A DNA stretch of 64,000 nt, taken from NCBI GenBank assembly GCA_009746045.1, contig RPFO01000167.1:2133152-2197151 (forward strand), in the 5' to 3' direction. Within the stretch, counting starts at the first letter, position 1; every line of letters begins with the position of its first letter. Positions 41,061-55,637 of the stretch are shown one piece after another. Position numbers and translations under genes: made by a program. The notes under the pieces are model-generated. The model was not told the DNA's origin, did no database searches, and saw only the letters and a list, made by a program, of their open reading frames with translations. This DNA comes from Mesostigma viride (lineage: Eukaryota; Streptophyta; Mesostigmatophyceae; Mesostigmatales; Mesostigmataceae).

Positions 41061-41544
41061 TTGCCCGAGTGCAGGCTGTACTATTACATGAAGAAATTTC
41101 ACATGCATGTTGAGTGAGACAACTATTCCTGGACGCATGGCGATCCAACGTCGTGAAAGGACTAGGGTAGTTGTCTGAGAGGAAAGACGCGAAGACGGAG
41201 TTGTTCCTATACCAGAGTAAGAACTCGTAAATATCTCCTCCCTTTCAGTCAAAGCACAACAGCTTAACCTCCCATCATAAATACGCATATCACAGTTGTC
41301 TCACCCAATATGCTCCGAGCACCAACGGTCCACATTCCAAAGCGTGGTCCACTGGCAGTGTCTGTGTTGACGTCTGCATCAAGTCCTTCAACAGGATACG
41401 TCGCACCGCGTGTAACTAACTAACTCGTCCCTTGCTATTCCTAGGCATGGGGCAGCATCTCATCCTAGGCGCCACCAGCCACATCTGCTCCCCCACATGA
41501 GGCCACACTCATATATCGAATACATATGAGACCTGCTCGTAGCC

Positions 41545-41935
41545 GCGCCCTATGCTCAGGGATAGCCGAGCTTCCTCTTTGACAGTAGTCATCCAGGTGC
41601 TCTTATGCACACCCTACACGATGATGCGCAGCCCATCTCCTGCTCACAGATGCAAGCATCTACATTCAAGCTGCTAATTGCCACGTCCTGATTGTTTAAG
41701 TAGGGCGTAGCCGAGCTTCTTCTCCCCAATCGCTGCATTTCCATCCAAGCATAGCCACCCCTGATATCCACAAGATAGTCAGCCCCGACTGTTTACGTAT
41801 AGCTGAGCTCCTTCTAGATTCTGATTCCTCCTTCTAGCTGAGCTCCTTCTAGATGTCTGCATCTACACCCAGGCCTCTCGCAGCAACGCCCTATTTGGTT
41901 TAATCGTAGCCGAGCTTCTTCTTCCACGTCGCCAT
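41545..41935 (-). repeat. Repeated copies of the argininosuccinate lyase coding end
   Basis: The last codons and stop of the lyase (plus strand: taatcgtagccgagcttctt, about 41900) recur downstream of the stop as tagccgagcttctt/tagctgagctcctt near 41553, 41707, 41801 and 41837. Surrounding bases are partly shared (gtttaagtagggcg, gtctgcatctaca). Confidence 0.8.
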
Positions 41936-43456
41936 CTGTTCCGCCACCCGCGCGATCCCCGTGGATCCATACGAGGTGAACTGGGCGATGCAGTTATCCA
42001 CGCCCAGGGACCCATACACGTCCTGCTCGATGATCGGGTCCAGCGCCTTGAACTCGTCCATGCTGAGCTCCTTGAGCTCGCACCCCTTCTTGACGGCGAG
42101 CGCAACCGCGCGCCCGACCACATCATGGCTCGTCCGGAAGGGCATTCCCTTGCGGACGAGGTAATCGGCCATCGTGGTCGCGTCCAGGTGGCCCCTGGGG
42201 AGGGACTTTGCGATCCGGTCGCGGTTGAACGTGACGCGGCGCGCGAATTCCGCGAGGACGTCTAGAGAGATGTGGATCGTCTCCGTCGAGTCGAAAAGAG
42301 GCTCCTTGTCCTCCTGGAGGTCCCGGTTGTACGTCATCCCGAGGCCCTTACAGAGGGTCAACACGGTGACCAGGCTGCCGATCACGCGCGCCGACTTGCC
42401 GCGCAGGATCTCCATGGGGTCCGGGTTCTTCTTCTGGGGCATGATGCTGCTGCCGGTCGACACCGCGTCCGAGGGGATCATGAACCCGTACTCCTCGGTC
42501 GCGAACAGCACCCACTGCTCCGCGATGCGGCTCATGTGGACGCCAATAATCGCGTTGGCTGCGAGGAACTCGATCAGAAAGTCGCGGTCCGCGACCGCGT
42601 CCATGCTGTTGGCCATCGGCGCAGTGAAGCCCAGAGACGCAGAGGTCTGAAAACGGTCGATAGGGAGCCCAGTACCTGCCATCGCGCACGCGCCCAGCGG
42701 GCAGTAGTTAGCACGCGCCCGACAGTCGGCCAGCCGGCCCTTGTCGCGTTCGAACCACTCGATGTACGCCAGGAGCTCGTGTTGGAGGAGGACAGGCTGA
42801 GCGCGCTGCATGTGGGTGTACCCGGGTATCACCAGCCCCTCGTTCTGGAGCGCGAGCTCCATCATCGCCTTTTGGGCCTCGGTCAGCTTCTCGATTGTCT
42901 CGTCGATCGCGTTCCGGACCCACAGGCGCACGTCCGTGATGACCTGGTCGTTGCGGCTGCGGGCCGTGTGCAGCTTCTTGGCCGGCTCCCCCACGCGCTC
43001 CGTCAGCGTCGCCTCGATGTTCATGTGCACGTCCTCCCGGTCCGCACGCCACACGAACTTACCGGACTCGATGTCTTTCTCGATGGTGTCAAGGCCCTTG
43101 AAGATGGCGTCTCGGTCCGCCTCGGTCATGAGGCCCTGCTTGGCCAACATGGCTGCGTGCGCTCTGCTGCCCTGCAGGTCGACCTTGTACAGCTTTTGGT
43201 CGTACGACACCGACTGCCCGAATTTCTCGACGATGGGGCACACGGGCTCCTCGAACCGGCCTCCCCACAACTTTTGCTCCGGTTTACCATCCGCGGGCTT
43301 GGCGGACGCGACAACGCAATGCCGTTGCGGCGCCTGCTTGGGAGCCCGGTGGCCCAGTGCCTTTGCGGACAAGGCACGAGGGCACGCCGCGACAGAGGAG
43401 GATGGGAGAGCGGCAATGCCGCCAGCCATAGCCACTGAATTCATCCTAGCTTGCAA
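41900..43456 (-). CDS. ARG7: Argininosuccinate lyase, intronless, probable plastid form
   Basis: Catalyses the last step of arginine synthesis, splitting L-argininosuccinate into L-arginine and fumarate, as a homotetramer of the fumarase/aspartase superfamily. The 518-residue frame is uninterrupted. Residues 1 to about 55 are Ala/Ser/Arg-rich with few acids, like a plastid transit peptide; the enzyme proper starts near KLWGGRFEEP (62-71). Family motifs are present: HTARSRND (163-170), GYTHMQRAQP (212-221, with the conserved Thr-His), and the signature GSSIMPQKKNPD (335-346) with the catalytic-loop serine. A second ATG nine codons-worth of bases downstream (43444) is an alternative start. It is the only confident gene in the window without introns. 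It is divergently placed against the cysteine-rich gene, 672 bases away. The gene symbol follows Chlamydomonas usage. Confidence 0.96.
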   Translation of the reverse strand: MQARMNSVAMAGGIAALPSSSVAACPRALSAKALGHRAPKQAPQRHCVVASAKPADGKPEQKLWGGRFEEPVCPIVEKFGQSVSYDQKLYKVDLQGSRAHAAMLAKQGLMTEADRDAIFKGLDTIEKDIESGKFVWRADREDVHMNIEATLTERVGEPAKKLHTARSRNDQVITDVRLWVRNAIDETIEKLTEAQKAMMELALQNEGLVIPGYTHMQRAQPVLLQHELLAYIEWFERDKGRLADCRARANYCPLGACAMAGTGLPIDRFQTSASLGFTAPMANSMDAVADRDFLIEFLAANAIIGVHMSRIAEQWVLFATEEYGFMIPSDAVSTGSSIMPQKKNPDPMEILRGKSARVIGSLVTVLTLCKGLGMTYNRDLQEDKEPLFDSTETIHISLDVLAEFARRVTFNRDRIAKSLPRGHLDATTMADYLVRKGMPFRTSHDVVGRAVALAVKKGCELKELSMDEFKALDPIIEQDVYGSLGVDNCIAQFTSYGSTGIARVAEQMATWKKKLGYD

Positions 43457-44128
43457 TGGTTAGATAAAACTTGACGAGGAGTACGCTCGATGCTGAAATT
43501 AAGCCCGCAATTGTATCGTCAAGCAGCAGACGGGGTTCGCAAATTGCCACAGAATGCCCGTTGTGGTCAGAACAGGGCTGCCATGCTCGCTGTTTTGTGG
43601 CCTTTCGCGTGGGCCGAGCGTCGTTGTGCCAAGCGACGCGACGAACCGTGGCAGACATCAACATTACTTACCCGTGACAAATGGCGCTAATTATTGCCTC
43701 TTTGGTTATAACCGTACTTCCGTACTACCCGTTCTCGCATAATGTTTCTGTTTTATCCCAGGTTTATCCGGAGAGTTTAAAGTCTTTCTAGACCTAGATT
43801 TGTTTTGGTTTTACCAGGGCAAACAACCTGTGTGAAGCTGACGCCGTTTGAAGATCCGGACGGAAGGAAGTCCAAGAATGCAACCAATTGGCGAGTAGAT
43901 CAAAGATATTTCAGCTCCTTTTTATGGCCGATGTCTAGTGTCTACGTGGCAAACCGCGCGAGCGACGTGGCCGTCGATTCCAGATTCCGAGTTTCCTTTG
44001 CTCGGCACGCATGACGTTTCACTGGACGATGCGGGCACGATCGCGGATTGATTTGTATGCGCGACTGTTGCAAACAAACACCCAATTTACTCTCTCGCTC
44101 CCTCGCACTGCGGAACCCGTAGGCCAAG
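43457..44128. promoter_or_regulatory. Divergent promoter region, lyase and cysteine-rich gene
   Basis: 672 bases between two start codons pointing apart, non-repetitive compared with the rest of the window. No TATA box or known operator was recognised. Confidence 0.45.
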
Positions 44129-48910
<4,782 letters not shown>

Positions 48911-50052
48911 GCGTATGTCTGCCTAGGTGGCATCAGTACATTACAAAGAACGCGACTGCCCATTTCCCCGTGAATTTCCATGGTAATGGAAGCTATATCA
49001 AGAAGATGTGCGCAGTAAATCGTCAGTGAAGAAACAGTTTTTTGGTTGTATATCAGGTGGACCGATGCTAAGTCATATTTGCCGTCGCTGGCTGGTCGCT
49101 TGCCAAAAATGTGAAAGCGACATTTGTTAGCGAGGGAAGCTGGCCAGATGCAAGCTTGCAGAGCTTTTGTGTTTATGCCATGTATATGGCTCACCAAGAT
49201 TGGTCTACGTGTGAAGAAGAAATTCAGCACAGGTTTGACAAACAGTATGTAAATATGGCAATGAATATTGGCCTTCGTGATTGCATGGAATGGATGTGGG
49301 CCCTGCCGGGCTGGGGGCGCGCATCTTCTCCTGTGGCAGGGCCACCTCGGTCGTCTGCTCACAACCCACTGGTCGCCTTGCGCATGTACCCCGCTCGAAG
49401 CGGCGCGCCACGGGGATTTAACATAGCACTTGTCACAATTGAGGATGTCGGGCTAGCTAGCTTGCTACAGGGATCGATCACTGCTCTGGACACGCCCGCA
49501 TGGAATAGCTAGGCTGCAGTGTGCGACAGGCACCTCCCTGAAGTTTTGCATGGGCCATGTTGTCGGCCAGCCTATTCGGAGCTCGCAGCGGCTAAAATTT
49601 GCTAGCTAACCTGGGTAGTCATCAGGCCGTACATAGAAGTTATTGCCCCTGAGTCGATACCCGCGCTACAACACCGCCTCGTACGTCTATAGATGCAGGC
49701 GCGCCAATATCGTACTGTGGAATTAAGACAGCTCGGATGCATATGACGACTGCAGGTAGGGACAATTCAGGGTTGGGGCATCAATTATAAATTGTCGAGG
49801 CAAGCAACAAATAGCTAATTGGTAAGTTAATTAAGTGCTGCCATGAAAGCGCTAGGACACGAAAAACAGGAATAAGTTCAAGTAGCTCCAACACGAATTC
49901 GAACTAGGACCTCGATCTGACATGATTGGCCGTACGTTGCTATATATGTACATGGGTCTCCTGATCCATACGCAGGATCCCAAGCTACAGCCCGCCCAAC
50001 TGCGAAAAGGACTCTTTACCGGAGAGTGGTGCCAGTAATTCGGAATTCGTGT
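48911..50052. other. Intergenic, no gene recognised
   Basis: Unique-looking sequence after the cysteine-rich gene. A short tRNA B-box-like stretch occurs on the minus strand near 49890-49912 (ctagttcgaattcgtg), possibly a SINE remnant. Nothing else was recognised. Confidence 0.4.
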
Positions 50053-50664
50053 TCATTAATTAATTAATTAATTAATTAATTAATAGACACGTGACTGCGT
50101 CACGTGAGCATAAGTCCTCAGTGGGAGGGGAATATGGTTAATTCGTGCTAAATATACTACTTATTGGGGTTGTACTGGATGAACCCTGGGTATCAAGGAG
50201 ACAACCAGTGCAGGACCTAAATTAAATTAAATTAAATTATAACATGCCTCCGTGGGGAGGTCATGTAGCACATATTTCATGATGGATGGGAAGCCGCGTG
50301 ATCGAACTATCCTAACTCTATCTAGAAAATCCTAACTACACTACTCATCAAAACGCCTCCTCCGCTTGGGGGGAGGTGGCTAATTGCCCACAGGGTCGGG
50401 CGTGTGCGCCTTGACAATCTTCTTCCACCGCGTCTTGTCCTGCATGGCAGTCCAAAGACGGGAGAGAGAGTGGATGCGGTGCTCAAACTGGGCTGGGACC
50501 ACTAGGTCGTCCAGCAACATCTGAACGTAGTATGCAGGACCTAGATAGCTTATATACCATCCATTCCATCCCATGTTCCCCTCCCACTGAGGACTTATGC
50601 TCACGTGACGCAGTCACGTGTCTATTAATTAATTAATTAATTAATTAATTAATTAATTAATTAA
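50053..50664. repeat. Inverted-repeat element with TTAA ends
   Basis: Arms of 57 bases (50081-50137 and 50571-50627) are inverted copies with one mismatch, each ending in a palindromic hairpin (cacgtgac gca gtcacgtg) and extended outward by (TTAA)n to 50053 and 50664. The 433-base interior contains the reverse-transcriptase fragment at 50220-50532. Confidence 0.9.
50220..50532 (-). mobile_element. 5'-truncated reverse-transcriptase LINE copy
   Basis: 313 bases matching the 3' end of the LINE at 34358-35447, including the final 60 or so codons (NYVQMLLDDLVVPAQFEHRI), hairpin and AATTT tail, with small deletions and a 3-base insertion. An 11-base duplication tgcaggaccta flanks it (50209-50219 and 50533-50543). 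Confidence 0.9.
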
Positions 50665-50809
50665 CCAGTGTAGGCAAGAAATCGGGAGAATCCGGACTTG
50701 GGCATGTCCCTAAAAACCCTCAGGCTCCGGACGGGAGAGGCTTCTAAATGCGTTCCAATTTAGCGCCTATCTGTGGCTACTGGACCATAAGTAAGTAAGT
50801 AAGTACTTG

Positions 50810-51001
50810 CGTGTCATGCGCAAAGGCATGCCACGGAGTACTATGCTAATCTCATTAGACCATGCACGCGGCCGGAGCAGCTTTACTGCATCCGCCATCG
50901 GCTTTTGCTACGTCAAAGCTTTCATGCACTGCACAGTAGTTGATAGAGCTCTCCCGGTGAGCATTCCTGAACCTGTGGCCTTCCTTTCAAAGGTAACGAG
51001 A

Positions 51002-51032
<31 letters not shown>

Positions 51033-51420
51033 GCGTGCACCCTTCCAGCTGTGCATCAAACAGAGATGTTCAAGGTAGGCTTTGTGGATGAACCCTGAGT
51101 ATGCCCCAAAAACCCCTCAGACTCCGGGAGAGGCCTTAACACTCTCCCAAACAGGCACCTCTAAATGAGTTTCATGCAAGCATATCTACGTTTGCGGCGT
51201 GCCAAATCAGAATATCTACGTGGCCACTGGACCATGCATGGGGTAGCCCTGGCACGTACTGCATCCACTACATGCATGCTTTTGCCTATATGTCGAAGCT
51301 TCATTGCACCCACAGTAGTTGCTAGACTCTCCCAGTGAGCATGCAGTGTAATTGAACCTGCATGTGGCCTGCCTTTCAAGGCATTGAGATTGAGAAGGGG
51401 GGGTCCTTATGCACCCTTCT
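50810..51420. repeat. Two diverged direct copies of a repeat of about 250 bp
   Basis: 50811-51060 and 51165-51430 share an ordered set of blocks (gcatgc..ggaccatgc, actgcatcc, cttttgc, cacagtagttg, ctctcccrgtgagcat, cctttcaa, poly-G). The first contains a run of about 29 G at 51005-51033. Weaker matches occur at 36600-36680 and 53750-53830, so it relates to the LINE 3' UTR. Confidence 0.65.
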
Positions 51421-51466
51421 TGCTGTGCATCAAATTAACAGGGATGAAAGGTACCGCTTCATCCCA

Positions 51467-53635
51467 TGAATGAATGAATGAATGAATGAATGAATGAATG
51501 AACGAACGAACGAACGAACGAACGAACGAACGAACGAACGAACGAACGAACGAACGAACGAACGAACGAACGAACGAACGAACGAACGAACGAACGAACG
51601 AACGAACGAACGAACGAACGAACGAACGAACGAACGAACGAACGAACGAACGAACGAACGAACGAACGAACGAACGAACGAACGAACGAACGAACGAACG
51701 AACGAACGAACGAACGAACGAACGAACGAACGAACGAACGAACGAACGAACGAACGAACGAACGAACGAACGAACGAACGAACGAACGAACGAACGAACG
51801 AACGAACGAACGAACGAACGAACGAACGAACGAACGAACGAACGAACGAACGAACGAACGAACGAACGAACGAACGAACGAACGAACGAACGAACGAACG
51901 AACGAACGAACGAACGAACGAACGAACGAACGAACGAACGAACGAACGAACGAACGAACGAACGAACGAACGAACGAACGAACGACGACGAACGAACGAA
52001 CGAACGAACGAACGAACGAACGAACGAACGAACGAACGAACGAACGAACGAACGAACGACGAACGAACGAACGAACGAACGAACGAACGAACGAACGAAC
52101 GAACGAACGAACGAACGAACGAACGAACGAACGAACGAACGAACGAACGAACGAACGAACGAACGAACGAACGAACGAACGAACGAACGAACGAACGAAC
52201 GAACGAACGAACGAACGAACGAACGAACGAACGAACGAACGAACGAACGAACGAACGAACGAACGAACGAACGAACGAACGAACGAACGAACGAACGAAC
52301 GAACGAACGAACGAACGAACGAACGAACGAACGAACGAACGAACGAACGAACGAACGAACGAACGAACGAACGAACGAACGAACGAACGAACGAACGAAC
52401 GAACGAACGAACGAACGAACGAACGAACGAACGAACGAACGAACGAACGAACGAACGAACGAACGAACGAACGAACGAACGAACGAACGAACGAACGAAC
52501 GAACGAACGAACGAACGAACGAACGAACGAACGAACGAACGAACGAACGAACGAACGAACGAACGAACGAACGAACGAACGAACGAACGAACGAACGAAC
52601 GAACGAACGAACGAACGAACGAACGAACGAACGAACGAACGAACGAACGAACGAACGAACGAACGAACGAACGAACGAACGAACGAACGAACGAACGAAC
52701 GAACGAACGAACGAACGAACGAACGAACGAACGAACGAACGAACGAACGAACGAACGAACGAACGAACGAACGAACGAACGAACGAACGAACGAACGAAC
52801 GAACGAACGAACGAACGAACGAACGAACGAACGAACGAACGAACGAACGAACGAACGAACGAACGAACGAACGAACGAACGAACGAACGAACGAACGAAC
52901 GAACGAACGAACGAACGAACGAACGAACGAACGAACGAACGAACGAACGAACGAACGAACGAACGAACGAACGAACGAACGAACGAACGAACGAACGAAC
53001 GAACGAACGAACGAACGAACGAACGAACGAACGAACGAACGAACGAACGAACGAACGAACGAACGAACGAACGAACGAACGAACGAACGAACGAACGAAC
53101 GAACGAACGAACGAACGAACGAACGAACGAACGAACGAACGAACGAACGAACGAACGAACGAACGAACGAACGAACGAACGAACGAACGAACGAACGAAC
53201 GAACGAACGAACGAACGAACGAACGAACGAACGAACGAACGAACGAACGAACGAACGAACGAACGAACGAACGAACGAACGAACGAACGAACGAACGAAC
53301 GAACGAACGAACGAACGAACGAACGAACGAACGAACGAACGAACGAACGAACGAACGAACGAACGAACGAACGAACGAACGAACGAACGAACGAACGAAC
53401 GAACGAACGAACGAACGAACGAACGAACGAACGAACGAACGAACGAACGAACGAACGAACGAACGAACGAACGAACGAACGAACGAACGAACGAACGAAC
53501 GAACGAACGAACGAACGAACGAACGAACGAACGAACGAATGAACGAATGAATGAATGAATGAATGAATGAATGAATGAATGAATGAATGAATGAATGAAT
53601 GAATGAATGAATGAATGAATGAATGAATGAATGAA
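51467..53635. repeat. (GAAC)n array of about 2 kb with GAAT borders
   Basis: The core 51501-53544 is about 510 copies of GAAC with only two disturbed places (near 51984-51990 and 52059, missing bases). It is bordered by GAAT on the left (51467-51500) and right (53545-53635). Because GAAC has no stop in any frame, very long frames (NERT, SFVR) cross it; they are not genes. Confidence 0.97.
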
Positions 53636-54343
53636 TTAATTTTAAACACGTGCTCCCGTTGGGGAGTCACGGAGCACCGAAGTGCTTGTAATCCCTGTGT
53701 GTGCACTACAGGAGAAAGGGCAGAGACCCCCAGTCTCCTTCATGCCAAAGTCATGCCATGCACAGCTGCATTCGGGCGCGCTAGCTAAATGGACACGCTA
53801 ACGATCCGGCAAACTGTGGGTGCAATAAGACCCATGTAAGCGTAGCATAACAAGTATAGCGTGGGCAAGTAATCTGAACATAGCCAGGGCGTAGCATGGC
53901 TGTACTAGGACTAGGCTAAGGCTATGGCTGGTTGTGTACCGTGCGTTGGTGGCACGTGACTAGGTATGTTGGCACAGCTAGGCAAACATTCTAGGCTGCC
54001 TTAGCGGCAGTGACTCCAATGGTTACAAGCTAGGGCTATTGCTGTTCTAGCCCGCTGGGGGCGTCCACATCTTGTGGTTGATCATCAGGTCCCCGCCCCT
54101 CCAGTTCACCTTGGGCTTCTGGGGGTCCTGCTTATGGCGGAGGTATTCCGGCCACGTACAGGTCGCGTCGATCGCTGCTGTTGCTGAGCGGGGGTCAGGT
54201 CGTCATCCAGCGTCCAGGTGAGGTCGTGCAACCTCTTGCGACGAGAGAGGAACCGCTGCTTATCCTCAGGGGAGGGGAAGGTGAGCAGGACTGGTGGGGG
54301 AGCCGCCTTGTCCCGTGAGTGGGGAAGGCGGTGGCACCCACGC
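53636..54343 (-). mobile_element. LINE ORF1 3' fragment (family 2) inside GAAT repeat
   Basis: Minus-strand copy of the element at 36093-36782, from LPHSRDKAAPPPVLLTF through DKQRFLSRRKRLHDLTWTLD to the C-terminus, 3' UTR and terminal hairpin (gtgctcccgttggggagtca on plus). 5'-truncated, with a frameshift after DLTPAQQQQ. It has GAAT repeat on both sides. Confidence 0.88.
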
Positions 54344-54344
54344 A

Positions 54345-54547
54345 ATGAATGAGTGAATGAATGAATGATAGAGAATGAATGAATGAATGAATGAATGAAT
54401 GAATGAATGAATGAATGAATGAATGAATGAATGAATGAATGAATGAATGAATGAATGAATGAATGAATGAATGAATGAATGAATGAATGAATGAATGAAT
54501 GATCGAATGAATGAATGAATGAATGAATGAATGATCGAATGAATGAA
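54345..54547. repeat. (GAAT)n microsatellite
   Basis: GAAT tetranucleotide repeat with gatagagaat and two gatc interruptions, adjoining the 5' end of the LINE fragment. Confidence 0.96.
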
Positions 54548-55637
54548 AATATACTGCGCGAGCTCATGCATGGTGCGCAGGAGTACTACACACAGGTCTG
54601 TCCCCTCGATACCAAAGGCATCACACATGTGAAACGGGTTGACCACGGCTGGATCTGAACGGAAAATCCGGCATTAATAAATGAATGACTTATGAAGTAG
54701 TCAATGCTTGTCATGCAAGGGGGCAGCTCTAATTGCACCTAGTTCTACAAGTTCTGAACCTGCTAACAAACATGGCCCATGACTCTCCAGATTTCTTGCC
54801 TGCGCTGGTTGTCTCATTGATCCATGCACAAGGTTTGTTGTCCCCCCTCCTCTCCAACATGGTGTGTTGTGCCATCCATCATACGACATTCTGCATTACC
54901 GGCCTGTCTGTGTGACATGTCTTTCCACGTTTTAGCCCATCCCAGTGATGAAACCTTTTGCTGGTAGGTCCTTCCGCACGATAGGCCATCAAGAACCGCA
55001 GAATCACAGCAGCTCCAGGTGCGAAAAACTCTCAGCATGCCCTAGTTAGTCTGCATGCTCGGCCAAGCATCCGCTGATTGGGCTACGTGGATTGTCCCAC
55101 GACCAGGCAAGGTGGGGCCTCATAGAGGTTGCCGAACTGGCACCGAGTGTGACCAGCAGCATGGGGCAACGAGGGCAGACTTGTCACCACAAGGGCCGGC
55201 CGCCCGAGTTCACAGCGGGGTCAAGAATGTGCCTCTGTCATGCGGCTACTCCTCGGGACAACTTGATAAACGGCTACTATCAGCGATACGTGGCCAAGCA
55301 TCGTCCGTAGCGCTACCATTACCGCCTCACAACCTTGGCAACAAGAGGGTCGGCTTCCGATAAGGTTGACGCAATGTGCAACGGCCCCACTCACCATTCA
55401 TGAGGCTACTTGTAAACGTGCAGCCAAGCACCACAGGGCCGCTTACATCGAGCAGAGTAGTTGTCTCCGATATGCAGAGTTGTACTCAGAGGAGCAATGT
55501 TGACACACAGTTACCCCAACGACACCACAAGATAGCTTCAGGGCATGGTGCTATTTGTTGCTATCCCGTGGCTATGGCTGTGATGGTGGGATTTCACCAA
55601 GGTGGTCATGGTCGCCAAGCAGTTTCTCAGCATGGCG
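54548..55637. other. Intergenic, 3' of the carrier gene
   Basis: No exon recognised on either strand in this 1.1 kb. It should contain the 3' UTR of the minus-strand carrier gene. Confidence 0.4.

Noticed and set aside
42272-43438. Plus-strand frame of 388 residues opposite the lyase
   Set aside because: Shadow of the GC-rich lyase gene; the minus frame carries all family motifs.
51430-53706. Frames of 680-760 residues reading NERT or SFVR
   Set aside because: They exist only because GAAC has no stop codon in any frame; there is no non-repetitive coding content.
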